64,000 nt of DNA from Acinetobacter venetianus RAG-1 = CIP 110063 (lineage in GTDB: Bacteria > Pseudomonadota > Gammaproteobacteria > Pseudomonadales > Moraxellaceae): assembly GCF_000368585.1 (NCBI RefSeq), contig NZ_KB849558.1, positions 1,138,077 through 1,202,076 on the forward strand. Direction: 5' to 3'. Below are positions 1 through 8,603 of the stretch, in pieces (position 1 is the first letter of the stretch; each line of letters opens with the position of its first letter). The notes under the pieces are model-generated. The model saw nothing but the letters and a program-made list of their open reading frames with translations, made no database searches and had not been told where the DNA came from. The position numbers and the translations under genes were made by a program.

Positions 1-6
1 TGCTGA

Positions 7-268
7 GTTTGTCATCGTTTAGATGATTTAGAAATGCAGGAACAGTTCCCGCTTGTTGAGTAATCAGTTTGTCATCGTTTAGATGATTTAGAAAAGCATC
101 CGACATCCATTATTATCAGCTCTAAAGTTTGTCATCGTTTAGATGATTTAGAAAATACACTATTCTAGGTGAATTAATTTAATTTAGTTTGTCATCGTTT
201 AGATGATTTAGAAATTTTACAGTATTAATTAATGCGATATGATAACGTTTGTCATCGTTTAGATGATT
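7..268 (+). CRISPR. Type I-F CRISPR array, leader-distal end
   Basis: Four identical 28-bp repeats lie at 7-34, 67-94, 127-154 and 187-214, each beginning GTTTGTCATCG and ending TTTAGAAA with a short dyad (CATC...GATG). A fifth, degenerate copy starts at 247 and loses its last six bases (CATCTG instead of TAGAAA). Spacers are exactly 32 bp (35-66, 95-126, 155-186, 215-246), so the period is 60 bp. Repeat length, spacer length and the AGAAA 3' end match type I-F arrays of Acinetobacter. The decayed repeat at the right marks the trailer end, so transcription runs on the + strand and the leader, and probably the cas genes, lie left of the window. Bases 1-6 are the end of another spacer. Confidence 0.96.
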
Positions 269-322
269 CATCTGACTTGTCTAATATCAAATGTTTTAGC
301 TAAGTACTTTTAAAACAAATAG

Positions 323-595
323 TTAGCTTTTAGCAATATTATTAAGAAACTCTGGCTCTAGCATAAAAAAATCTTTCCCAAAATTTTCTAAAGGAATTTC
401 CGAAACATTAATTTGATATTCAATATCACCATTTAAAAAACTTTGTGATTTCTGTATCGAACGCTCCCAACCAAATTCCTTTCCGCATTGCATCAGTAAA
501 TACTGATAAACCTTTACATCATTAATTTTTAATAAGAATGTGTTATCAGATAACTGGTGAATCGAGACATTTTCAGAATATTGCACATCAATCAT
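323..595 (-). CDS. Small hypothetical protein next to CRISPR trailer
   Basis: A 90-residue acidic protein, not recognised, with no signal peptide or membrane segment. It starts at an ATG preceded on the minus strand by a strong AGGGGGT ribosome site about 5 bases upstream, which supports real translation. It is transcribed toward the CRISPR array and stops 54 bp from the last repeat, so read-through would be antisense to the array. It could be an ordinary orphan gene or something linked to the CRISPR locus; the sequence does not decide this. Confidence 0.7.
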   Translation of the reverse strand: MIDVQYSENVSIHQLSDNTFLLKINDVKVYQYLLMQCGKEFGWERSIQKSQSFLNGDIEYQINVSEIPLENFGKDFFMLEPEFLNNIAKS

Positions 596-972
596 GATCT
601 ACCCCCTAGAATGAATAATAAATGATCAATATTTATCATTGTAGATAATTGATGTGATTTCAATTAATTTTTCATAATTATTAATAAGTTAAACCACATT
701 TAAAACATAAATAACCACACAAGTCTCGATATGGCAAAAAATGTCACACTTTTGATTATTAATAATCGCTTAGGCTAAATATCTCAAATTTTCTTTCAAA
801 GTGCTTACCACAGATGACTATCCAGATTTGGTCAACTAAGATAAATAAAATAGATGGTTTGCCCATCTCTGTAATCGTTCTGTTTTTAACACGCCATAAA
901 CCTATTTTTCTACTTGGTTTATTTTTTTATATCACTCAAAATACCCATCATATTTAACAACGTGAGACGTTC
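596..972. other. Intergenic region without recognised gene
   Basis: 377 bp of AT-rich sequence between two divergent genes. It must carry the promoters of the small leftward gene and of the rightward ABC transporter operon. I see no ORF with a ribosome site, no terminator hairpin and no convincing -35/-10 pair. Confidence 0.5.
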
Positions 973-1908
973 ATGACTGATGCTTTGGTATTGAGTGATT
1001 TGTCCAAAACTTATCGTAATGGTTTTCAGGCGTTAAAAGGTATTGATCTAACTGTACCTGAAGGTGAGTTTTATGCCTTATTGGGGCCCAATGGTGCAGG
1101 AAAGTCGACTACGATTAGTATCATCAGTTCTTTAACTAAAAAAACATCTGGTTCAGTTGAGATTTTTGGTCATAACTTAGATACCCACCCCTCTCATGCA
1201 AAACAATGTCTTGGTGTTGTTCCTCAGGAATTTAACTTTGGTCAATTCGAAAAAACATTCGATATTTTAGTGACCCAAGCTGGATATTACGGAATTCCTA
1301 AAAAGTTAGCAGAACAACGTGCTGAACTATACTTAGAAAAATTAGGTTTATGGGATAAGCGTAATATCCAATCACGTATGTTATCTGGTGGTATGAAACG
1401 CCGTCTGATGATTGCACGCGCAATGATGCATGAACCAAAACTTCTTATTCTTGATGAGCCTACCGCTGGTGTAGATATTGAGTTACGTCGTTCAATGTGG
1501 GATTTCCTCATCGAAATGAATGAAAAAGGGACATCCATTATTCTCACAACGCATTATTTAGAAGAAGCTGAAATGCTATGTCGCCGTATTGCGATCATTG
1601 ATCGTGGCGTCATTAAAGAAGATACCACTATGAAAGGTTTCCTCAATCAGCTCAATGAAGAAACATTTATATTTGACCTAGCAGATCCAATTACATCCAT
1701 CAATTTCAACATTATTGGTTTTAAATTTAATCTCATCGACCCAGTGACATTAGAAGTTACAATGGATAAGGCTCATAGCATGAATGACTTATTCTTATTA
1801 CTTCAATCACAAAATATCCAAGTTAGCAGTATGCGTAATAAGTCGAACCGTTTAGAAGAATTGTTCGTAAAAATGGTTGAGAAAAATCTTGCTGGAGCAG
1901 ATCAATGA
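973..1908 (+). CDS. ABC transporter ATP-binding protein (ABC-2 exporter type)
   Basis: A 311-residue ATPase that would power export by the permease encoded next to it. Visible motifs are Walker A GPNGAGKST (about 38-46), signature LSGG (137-140), Walker B LLILDEP (157-163) and an H-loop TTHYLEEAE near 193. The remaining ~80 residues form a C-terminal regulatory extension as in NodI/CcmA-like and daunorubicin-type exporters. The last four bases overlap the permease start (ATGA), implying translational coupling. The substrate cannot be read from sequence. Confidence 0.93.
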   Translation: MTDALVLSDLSKTYRNGFQALKGIDLTVPEGEFYALLGPNGAGKSTTISIISSLTKKTSGSVEIFGHNLDTHPSHAKQCLGVVPQEFNFGQFEKTFDILVTQAGYYGIPKKLAEQRAELYLEKLGLWDKRNIQSRMLSGGMKRRLMIARAMMHEPKLLILDEPTAGVDIELRRSMWDFLIEMNEKGTSIILTTHYLEEAEMLCRRIAIIDRGVIKEDTTMKGFLNQLNEETFIFDLADPITSINFNIIGFKFNLIDPVTLEVTMDKAHSMNDLFLLLQSQNIQVSSMRNKSNRLEELFVKMVEKNLAGADQ

Positions 1909-2678
1909 ACTTCAATCAATTAAAAACAGCACTGTGGACTCTAGTTGTTAAAGAAATTCGTCGCTTTATGCGAATCTGGCCTCAAACATTACTTCCACCA
2001 GCGATCACGATGAGTTTGTACTTTGTGATCTTTGGTAATTTAGTTGGTTCTCGCATCGGTGAAATGGGTGGCTTTAGCTACATGCAATTCATTGTACCTG
2101 GCTTAATTATGATGGCAGTGATTACCAATAGTTATGCTAATGTTTCTTCCAGCTTCTTTAGTGCAAAATTTCAAAAGAGCATTGAAGAACTGATCATGAG
2201 CCCCGTACCATTACATTTAATTCTTTGGGGTTATGTTATAGGTGGTGTTTGTCGAGGTGTGTTGGTTGGCTTAATCGTAACCATCATGAGTCTATTCTTT
2301 ACTCATTTAGAAATTTACAACCTCTTTGTGACTATATATACAGTCATTATTACTTCATTATTATTTTCGCTTGGTGGCTTTATTAATGCTGTTTATGCGA
2401 AATCGTTTGATGATATTTCGATTATCCCGACATTCGTATTGACACCACTTACCTATTTAGGTGGAGTTTTTTATGCCATCAGTGCTTTAAGCCCTTTTTG
2501 GCAAAATGTCTCTTTAATTAATCCAATTGTGTATATGGTCAATGCCTTCCGTTTTGGCATTCTAGGTCACAGTGACGTGAATGTTGCATTCTCTCTAGGT
2601 GTTGTGACCCTTTGTTGTGTTGTCCTCTATGCAGTTGCATATCATTTATTAGCTCGTGGTTCAGGAATGCGTGAATGA
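1905..2678 (+). CDS. ABC-2 type transporter permease
   Basis: A 257-residue inner-membrane protein with about six hydrophobic segments, typical of the ABC-2 (NodJ-like) family. A conserved-looking segment ending LTPLTYLGGVFYAISALSP lies before the last two helices. It overlaps the ATPase gene by 4 bp upstream and queF by 4 bp downstream (ATGA at 2675), so the three genes form one tightly coupled operon. It probably exports a lipid, glycan or drug, but nothing in the sequence names the substrate. Confidence 0.92.
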   Translation: MNFNQLKTALWTLVVKEIRRFMRIWPQTLLPPAITMSLYFVIFGNLVGSRIGEMGGFSYMQFIVPGLIMMAVITNSYANVSSSFFSAKFQKSIEELIMSPVPLHLILWGYVIGGVCRGVLVGLIVTIMSLFFTHLEIYNLFVTIYTVIITSLLFSLGGFINAVYAKSFDDISIIPTFVLTPLTYLGGVFYAISALSPFWQNVSLINPIVYMVNAFRFGILGHSDVNVAFSLGVVTLCCVVLYAVAYHLLARGSGMRE

Positions 2679-3490
2679 GTGTTGAACATTCTTTATTGGG
2701 GAAAGACACCCAATACCCTACTCAATATCAGCCAGAGGTTTTATTTCCAATCGCCCGTGCAGAATCGCGCAAGCAATATGCACATATTGAGGGTATCACC
2801 CAAGGTAAAGACTGGTGGCATGTTTTTGAAATTTCATGGCTCAATCAACTTGGACTACCTCAAGTTGCGATTGGTCGGATAACACTGCCTGCAAGTTCGC
2901 CCAACTTAATCGAATCTAAATCACTTAAGCTGTATTTTAACAGTTTAAACTTCACACAATTCGAGTCAAAACAAATATTCATCGAAACAGTTGAACGTGA
3001 TTTATCAAATGCTGCCGGTGCTCAAATCAAATTAGATTTATTTCAAGTCGATGATTTAGAAATTTCTAAACCTAAAGGTATTTGTATTGATGATTTGATT
3101 CCTGAGCGTTTATCTGAGCATCCAGATTCAACATTATTACAACTTGATCAAACAACAGATGATCATGTTGAAATTGAGCTATATTCACATCTGTTAAGAA
3201 GTAACTGTCCAGTTACTGGTCAACCCGACTGGGGGACTGTTTTTATTCGTTTTCAAGGTAAAAAACCTTGTTATCGCAGCATTTTAGCTTATATTATCTC
3301 GTACCGTCAGCATAATGGTTTCCACGAACAATGCGTTGAACAAATATTCTCTGATATTTGGCAACTTTTGAAACCTGAAAAGCTTATGGTCTATGCAACT
3401 TATACTCGACGTGGTGGTTTAGATATTAATCCTTGTCGAGTATCTGATTTGTCATGGATGCCCGAGCCAATTCGCTTGGCGCGACAATAA
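2675..3490 (+). CDS. queF: NADPH-dependent 7-cyano-7-deazaguanine reductase QueF
   Basis: QueF reduces preQ0 to preQ1 in the synthesis of the tRNA base queuosine. The 271-residue length fits the long two-domain (E. coli YqcD) subfamily. The QueF motif ESKSLKLYFNS lies at 80-90, and the catalytic Cys178 with Asp185 lies in SNCPVTGQPDWG. The start overlaps the permease stop (ATGA), so it is translated with the ABC transporter. That coupling is unusual because queuosine genes have no known need for an ABC-2 exporter. Confidence 0.96.
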   Translation: MSVEHSLLGKDTQYPTQYQPEVLFPIARAESRKQYAHIEGITQGKDWWHVFEISWLNQLGLPQVAIGRITLPASSPNLIESKSLKLYFNSLNFTQFESKQIFIETVERDLSNAAGAQIKLDLFQVDDLEISKPKGICIDDLIPERLSEHPDSTLLQLDQTTDDHVEIELYSHLLRSNCPVTGQPDWGTVFIRFQGKKPCYRSILAYIISYRQHNGFHEQCVEQIFSDIWQLLKPEKLMVYATYTRRGGLDINPCRVSDLSWMPEPIRLARQ

Positions 3491-3523
3491 AACGAATAAA
3501 TTTGATATAGAGGACGTTCTTCA

Positions 3524-4183
3524 ATGACCAGTTATTTCGGTATTCTTCCGTCAGCAAGTTTGAGTCAGGATATTCAACTTGCGCAAGCAAATCGTGATAG
3601 TAAAGAGCCACAATACCCTTTACGTGACAAAATTTCTCTTCAACTTACAGATGAGTTAATTGACACGATGCTCGTTCATTTGGTGCAACAATTTCCACCA
3701 AGCGAAAAACGAGATACGACTGAAGGACTTGCGATTAAAATTCGTGGCATTGTTGAAACTTTGATGAAACAGCTTTTAGGCAAAGCATCAAATGAGCAAG
3801 TTCTAGAATCATTAGCATTCATGGAAAAAAGCTTGTTCGTTGACAATGAAGGTCAGCAACGTATCGGTGCAGTTCTTCCTGATAGCCTTGTGGCAGACAT
3901 GAAGAAAAGTTTTGCGGAAGTTGCAGCTGGAAATGGCAAAGAACAACGTGAAGCTTTAACAAAGCAGTTTAAAGCTTTTGCTGATGCTTTAATTCAACAC
4001 TTTATGACAGACTTCAATAAAACATTGGGTCTCGGCATGGTAAAACGTGGTGTAGCAAGCGTTGCAACAAGTGGTGTTGAAACAGCTGTTCATATTGTGA
4101 TTAAGAAATTAATTCCAAGCCTCAGCCAAGCTGAACTTGATGTATTCACAAAGCACTTTGATCAGTTATTGGTTCAAAAATAA
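3524..4183 (+). CDS. Conserved hypothetical cytoplasmic protein
   Basis: 219 residues, not recognised. No signal peptide or membrane span; it is predicted to be mostly alpha-helical, and the C-terminal half has a small-residue stretch (about 165-190) that could be a hydrophobic helix hairpin. A GAGGA ribosome site lies about ten bases before the ATG. It follows queF by 33 bp in the same direction and is closed by a terminator, so it is probably the last gene of the ABC transporter-queF operon. Confidence 0.8.
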   Translation: MTSYFGILPSASLSQDIQLAQANRDSKEPQYPLRDKISLQLTDELIDTMLVHLVQQFPPSEKRDTTEGLAIKIRGIVETLMKQLLGKASNEQVLESLAFMEKSLFVDNEGQQRIGAVLPDSLVADMKKSFAEVAAGNGKEQREALTKQFKAFADALIQHFMTDFNKTLGLGMVKRGVASVATSGVETAVHIVIKKLIPSLSQAELDVFTKHFDQLLVQK

Positions 4184-4200
4184 GCTGTGATTTATAAAGA

Positions 4201-4231
4201 GGCGGTCATTGTAAAATGGTCGCCTTTTTTG
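4201..4231 (+). terminator. Rho-independent terminator
   Basis: Ten-pair stem GGCGGTCATT / AATGGTCGCC with two G-U pairs and a GTAA loop, followed by TTTTTT. It lies 17 bp after the 219-residue gene and ends the operon that begins at 973. Confidence 0.85.
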
Positions 4232-4348
4232 TAGCAATTTTTATAAGAATAAAGTCGATATAAATGTCACAATTTCTAAATTTGCATTGTCTAAATCAGC
4301 GTTTATGTTAGCATTCGCGAAGCGTTGATTGACTAGATTTAGAATCGC

Positions 4349-5491
4349 ATGGCACCAAGTTCACAATACAAATTTTTACGTCAAGCCCCTCGTGATGGTT
4401 TAAGTACAGCCACCCAGCCTTCCCGATGGCAACAGCTACATATTGATCCTTGGCTTTGTCTATTTTTGATTCTAAATGCAATGCTTGGTTTGACTGTTTT
4501 ATACAGTGCTTCCGCCCAAGACGTTGGACTAGTCACTAAACAAGCAATTAGTTTCGCTATTGGCTTTGTCGTGATGTTTAGCTTGGCTCAGATCCCCCCA
4601 AAAGTTTATCAGGCATTTTCCCCCTACTTTTATATCTTTGGGGTTTTATCATTACTGGCTGTGATGATATTTGGTGAAGTCCGCATGGGCGCTCAACGTT
4701 GGATTGATATTCCTGGTTTTGGTAGTGTACAACCCAGTGAATTCATGAAAATCGGCATGCCAATGATGATTGCATGGTTTCTTTCACGTAAAGCATTACC
4801 ACCGAGCTTTTCTCAGGTCATCCTTTCTTTAATGCTGATTGTTGTTCCGTTTTTATTAATCGCTGAACAACCTGACTTAGGAACTTCATTACTTGTACTT
4901 GCAAGTGGAATCTTTGTCCTGTTTTTAAGTGGACTTTCATGGAAATTGATCGCTGCTGCCGCGGGCGCTGCAGGCATAATTATTCCGATCGCTTGGGAAT
5001 TTTTACTACATGATTATCAACGTCAACGTGTTTTAACGCTTTTTAACCCTGAGGCGGATGCACTAGGTACAGGTTGGAATATTATCCAATCGAAAACCGC
5101 TATTGGTTCAGGTGGTTTTTCAGGCAAAGGTTTCTTAGAAGGTACGCAATCACATCTTCACTTCTTACCAGAAGGACATACCGACTTTATTATTGCAGCT
5201 TATTCTGAAGAGTTTGGCTTGATTGGTGTTACCCTACTTATTCTGCTTTATTGTGCGATTATTATTAGAACTTTCCAAATCGGTTTACAAAGCTTCCATA
5301 ACTATGGTCGCTTAGTTGCGGGTGCATTTGGTTTGTCGTTTTTTGTTTATGTATTTGTAAATGCAGGTATGGTCAGTGGTATTTTACCTGTTGTAGGTGT
5401 GCCTTTACCCTTTATGAGCTATGGCGGTACTGCAATCATCACACTGATGTCTACTTTTGGACTGGTTATGTCTATTCATACACACCGATAA
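4349..5491 (+). CDS. rodA: Rod shape-determining glycosyltransferase RodA
   Basis: A SEDS-family peptidoglycan polymerase of the elongasome, 380 residues with about ten membrane helices. It has the family segment LPEGHTDFIIAAYSEEFG with the conserved Asp, and the C-terminal GVPLPFMSYGGT motif. A ~35-residue hydrophilic N-terminal extension precedes helix 1. It is followed at once by mltB and then rlpA, the usual company of rodA. The partner transpeptidase PBP2 is not encoded in this window. Confidence 0.95.
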   Translation: MAPSSQYKFLRQAPRDGLSTATQPSRWQQLHIDPWLCLFLILNAMLGLTVLYSASAQDVGLVTKQAISFAIGFVVMFSLAQIPPKVYQAFSPYFYIFGVLSLLAVMIFGEVRMGAQRWIDIPGFGSVQPSEFMKIGMPMMIAWFLSRKALPPSFSQVILSLMLIVVPFLLIAEQPDLGTSLLVLASGIFVLFLSGLSWKLIAAAAGAAGIIIPIAWEFLLHDYQRQRVLTLFNPEADALGTGWNIIQSKTAIGSGGFSGKGFLEGTQSHLHFLPEGHTDFIIAAYSEEFGLIGVTLLILLYCAIIIRTFQIGLQSFHNYGRLVAGAFGLSFFVYVFVNAGMVSGILPVVGVPLPFMSYGGTAIITLMSTFGLVMSIHTHR

Positions 5492-5510
5492 TGAGGAACT
5501 TAAAAAACAT

Positions 5511-6512
5511 ATGTTTCATCAAACTTTCAATAAAACTTTTAAATTTTTGACTTTAGGTGCCAGCTTATTTTTGAGCAGTAATTGGGCACAAGCAAACGAG
5601 TTTTATACTAATCCGAATTATCCAGCTTTTAAACAAAAAGCGATGACAACATATGGCTTGAGTAGTGAGCAAGTTGATGCAGCAATGAGTGGTGCTCGCA
5701 ACTTACCTAATATTTTAAATATTATGACTCGCCCAGGTGAAAGTAAACCTTGGTATGAATATCGCTCTATGTTTTTAGTTGAAGGTACAATTCAACGTGG
5801 TGCTCGCTTTAAAGGTCAGTATGAAGATGCGCTCAATCGCGCAGAACAGCAATTTGGTGTCCCTAAAGCAGTCATATTGGGTATTTTAGGTGTAGAAACT
5901 GGATACGGTGCAAATAAAGGCTCTTTCATTACTCGAGATGCACTTGCAACACTTGCTTTTGGCTACCCACGCCGTGCTGAGTATTTTGGTGATGAATTAG
6001 CTGCGCTTATCTCTTGGACTTATAAAGAAGGCTATCCAACAAATAGTATTGTAGGTTCATACGCTGGTGCGATTGGCTATCCACAGTTTATGCCTAGTAA
6101 TATTCAGAAGCTTGGTGTCGACTATGATGGAAATGGTCATATTGATCTAAGAAACTCTGCCGTTGATGCAATTGGTTCTATTGCAAACTATTTAGCTCAA
6201 CATGGTTGGCAACGTGATCGACCAATTGGCTTTCAAGCACGCTACTTAGGCAATAACCCAGATAGTATAATTGCAAAGGATTTAACTCAACCAACTCCTT
6301 ACGGAGAGTTGAAAAGATTAGGTATTGCGCCTATTGATCCACTTGTAAAAATTGATGATTTAGATTTGGTAAATGTCATCCAACTGCAAGATCAATTTGG
6401 TCCAATTTACTATATTACTTATCCTAATTTCCAAGTGATAACGACCTACAACAAAAGCCGTATGTATGCAACTGCAGTATGGTTATTAGGCACAGAAGTA
6501 GCTAGTCGATAG
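5511..6512 (+). CDS. mltB: Lytic murein transglycosylase B (GH103)
   Basis: Cleaves peptidoglycan glycan strands in the periplasm with formation of 1,6-anhydroMurNAc. The catalytic Glu129 lies in GILGVETGYG, followed by SYAGAIGYPQFMPS and a Ca-binding-like DYDGNGHIDL loop. I place the start at the ATG at 5511 (333 residues), because it gives a clean signal peptide (cleavage near AQA-NE); the longer reading frame from 5457 would overlap rodA. Unlike E. coli MltB there is no lipobox cysteine, so this is probably a soluble periplasmic enzyme. Confidence 0.93.
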   Translation: MFHQTFNKTFKFLTLGASLFLSSNWAQANEFYTNPNYPAFKQKAMTTYGLSSEQVDAAMSGARNLPNILNIMTRPGESKPWYEYRSMFLVEGTIQRGARFKGQYEDALNRAEQQFGVPKAVILGILGVETGYGANKGSFITRDALATLAFGYPRRAEYFGDELAALISWTYKEGYPTNSIVGSYAGAIGYPQFMPSNIQKLGVDYDGNGHIDLRNSAVDAIGSIANYLAQHGWQRDRPIGFQARYLGNNPDSIIAKDLTQPTPYGELKRLGIAPIDPLVKIDDLDLVNVIQLQDQFGPIYYITYPNFQVITTYNKSRMYATAVWLLGTEVASR

Positions 6513-6800
6513 ACTAGCTTTTTCACAACATTCTGAAAAGTCAATAAATTTTTAATTAAAAAAGTTTAAACAATCAGCAAAATTCATATTTTGTTACAAT
6601 ATTGGTTATTTTTTAATCCAAAACTGTAAGTTTTTGCCCTTTTTGTAACTATTTATCGTTAAAGACTAGACACACTTCGTAAGCGCTGAATATTATCGCC
6701 ACAAGTTAAAGTAATTGCAAAAGTGAATAATTAGACATGTGCACTATATTTCAAGGTGGTTTTTTGAAATAGAAAAGCATGATCTCTAGGAGTTTATACA

Positions 6801-7412
6801 ATGCAGTTTTCGCTAAAATATATTCTAGCGCTGACGGCAGGCTTAAGTTTAAGCCCGTTACATGCAGAAATGGTACAATCTTCATCATTAACTAATGATG
6901 TGGAAGGTTCCAACCTAGCTGCACGCGTTCTAAGCAAAGATTCTCAAAATTTTAATTCTCGTTTCTCTAACGTTAATAGTCTTTCAATCACTGAGAGTTC
7001 AGGTGACAAAGTCCGTCGCCAGACGATTGCTGCAAAGATCGATATCCCTGAAGAAGAGCCTTCAGTGATTGAAAAACTGAATACTGTTGCTTCAAACACC
7101 GTTCGTAAATTTACCCAAAATGGCGTTGCATCTTGGTATGGTCGTCAATTCCATGGTCGTAAAACTGCAAGTGGTGAAACATTCGATATGAATGCAATGA
7201 CTGCTGCGCACCGTAGCCTTCCTTTAAACTGTTACATCCGCGTAACAAATAAAGACAATGGTAAAAGCGTAGTTGTAAAAGTAAATGATCGCGGGCCATT
7301 CCATGGTAATCGTGTGTTAGATCTTTCTTATGCCGCTGCGAAGCAACTAGGTATGTCTAGTGCAGGTACAGGTAATGTAAGTATTGAACGTGTCGATGGT
7401 CCAAACTCTTAA
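6801..7412 (+). CDS. rlpA: RlpA-type septal ring lytic transglycosylase
   Basis: 203 residues: signal peptide 1-22 (cleaved near LHA-E), a ~85-residue linker and a double-psi beta-barrel at about 108-196. The barrel contains GVASWYG, the presumed catalytic GETFD (Glu126) and NDRGPF (Asp163). RlpA cleaves denuded glycan strands at division sites. The protein has neither the lipobox nor the C-terminal SPOR domain of classical RlpA, so septal targeting must differ. An AGGAG ribosome site precedes the start. The 288-bp upstream gap shows no obvious terminator for mltB. Confidence 0.9.
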   Translation: MQFSLKYILALTAGLSLSPLHAEMVQSSSLTNDVEGSNLAARVLSKDSQNFNSRFSNVNSLSITESSGDKVRRQTIAAKIDIPEEEPSVIEKLNTVASNTVRKFTQNGVASWYGRQFHGRKTASGETFDMNAMTAAHRSLPLNCYIRVTNKDNGKSVVVKVNDRGPFHGNRVLDLSYAAAKQLGMSSAGTGNVSIERVDGPNS

Positions 7413-7439
7413 TTTTTAAGTTTGGATACTCAACCAATA

Positions 7440-7464
7440 AAAGCCACTTATTAAAGTGGCTTTT
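7440..7464 (+). terminator. Rho-independent terminator after rlpA
   Basis: Perfect stem AAAAGCCACTT / AAGTGGCTTTT with an ATTA loop and a short T-rich tail, 27 bp downstream of the rlpA stop. Confidence 0.85.
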
Positions 7465-7560
7465 ATGTTTTTCAGCTTCTTGTTTTATTTTTGACCGCTA
7501 TTAAATTCTTCGGTATATTGATGACATAACACATTGTCATTATTGCAAGGAGTGCGTGCT

Positions 7561-8013
7561 GTGAAATCAATAGATGAATGGTTTGATGAGTATAGCGATA
7601 GTCACCAAAATCAAACCAATAAGAAAATTCACTGGGTATGCGTCCCTGCTATTCTATTTTCAATAATTGGTATTCTCTCCCATTTTAGTATGCTACTTAC
7701 CGCATTATTGCTTGTACTTACTTTAGTATTCTATGCTCGTTTAGATATCGTTTTAGCTGTTGCTATGGCAGCTTTACTTGCTGTAATGGCTTGGTTGATT
7801 GTGATTTTACCTGTAGGTGTTGGATTTTATATCGGCGTTTTTGTGATTGCTTGGATTGGACAATTTTATGGTCACAAAGTTGAAGGCAAGAAACCTTCAT
7901 TCTTCAAAGACCTCCAGTTCCTCCTGATCGGCCCTGTATGGTGTATGGATGCTTATTTAGCTAAAATCCTACCTAAATGGAAATCTCGTCAAAAATTGGC
8001 GCTTACAAGCTAA
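7561..8013 (+). CDS. Mpo1-like (DUF962) membrane protein
   Basis: A 150-residue integral membrane protein beginning MKSIDEWFDEYSDSHQN, with an early histidine segment (HQNQTNKKIHW) and about four membrane helices; a second GHKVEGKKPSFF motif follows helix 4. This matches DUF962; the yeast member Mpo1 is an Fe(II)-dependent dioxygenase of 2-hydroxy fatty acids. The bacterial role is unproven. I chose the GTG at 7561 because AAGGAG lies eight bases upstream; the longer TTG start at 7534 lacks such a site. Confidence 0.82.
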   Translation: MKSIDEWFDEYSDSHQNQTNKKIHWVCVPAILFSIIGILSHFSMLLTALLLVLTLVFYARLDIVLAVAMAALLAVMAWLIVILPVGVGFYIGVFVIAWIGQFYGHKVEGKKPSFFKDLQFLLIGPVWCMDAYLAKILPKWKSRQKLALTS

Positions 8014-8041
8014 TTTAGCGCATATTTAAAAAATTAAAATT

Positions 8042-8074
8042 TAGGGAAGGTATTATTGATATACCTTTCCTTTA
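8042..8074. terminator. Bidirectional terminator between convergent genes
   Basis: Stem AGGGAAGGTAT / ATACCTTTCCT with one G-U pair, with A-rich sequence upstream and TTTAT after it. It separates the DUF962 gene from the convergent DUF3465 gene, whose stop codon (8053-8055) sits inside the hairpin. Confidence 0.7.
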
Positions 8075-8523
8075 TATTTCAGCCATCCATCAATATGTTT
8101 TCCGCGTGGATCATGATGAGTCCAATGAATAACACCACCTTTTTCGCTATATTCATATTCACCGTAGAACTCAACGATATCTCCTTTTTTAAGCCCCTCT
8201 ATTCTTGGCGCTAAATCAATATTGTGCGCAATCAGAACGGTTAAACCATTTTCTAGTTTAAGAATCATTTTTTGATGTCTTGAACCTTCATTATCATCAG
8301 CCAAGATTGCTTTTACTTCACCTCTGGATTGAGCTTGAATATTGCTGCGTTGCTGCTGATAAGCTTGCATGATCTTTTGCTGATCATCTATGCTAAGTTG
8401 TTGCGCAGAATCCTGAAGATCAGAATTATTTAATGCGTTTTGTTTTAAATCTATACCGAAATATGTGGCAATAAGTAGAACTATAATTGCAACGATTACT
8501 AAATTATTTTTTTGAGTTTTCAT
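8053..8523 (-). CDS. DUF3465 family exported or anchored protein
   Basis: 156 residues from the ATG at 8523, which has AAGG seven bases upstream; an in-frame ATG further upstream has no ribosome site. An N-terminal hydrophobic helix (about 7-25) is either a signal peptide or an anchor. The C-terminal ~95 residues (QSRGEVKAILADDNEGSRHQ through HHDPRGKHIDGWLKYKGK) match the DUF3465 pattern, an OB-fold-like domain. Function is unknown. The terminator between it and sthA suggests its own promoter. Confidence 0.8.
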   Translation of the reverse strand: MKTQKNNLVIVAIIVLLIATYFGIDLKQNALNNSDLQDSAQQLSIDDQQKIMQAYQQQRSNIQAQSRGEVKAILADDNEGSRHQKMILKLENGLTVLIAHNIDLAPRIEGLKKGDIVEFYGEYEYSEKGGVIHWTHHDPRGKHIDGWLKYKGKVYQ

Positions 8524-8552
8524 ATCAACCTTTTTTATCCAAAACAAATAGC

Positions 8553-8581
8553 AAAATGCCAATCATATAGATTGGCATTTT
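8553..8581 (-). terminator. Terminator of sthA
   Basis: Stem AAAATGCCAATC / GATTGGCATTTT with a short ATATA loop, 23 bp downstream of the sthA stop on the minus strand; the arm itself supplies the T run. Confidence 0.75.
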
Positions 8582-8603
8582 AATCTTACAATGTCTGTAT
8601 CGC

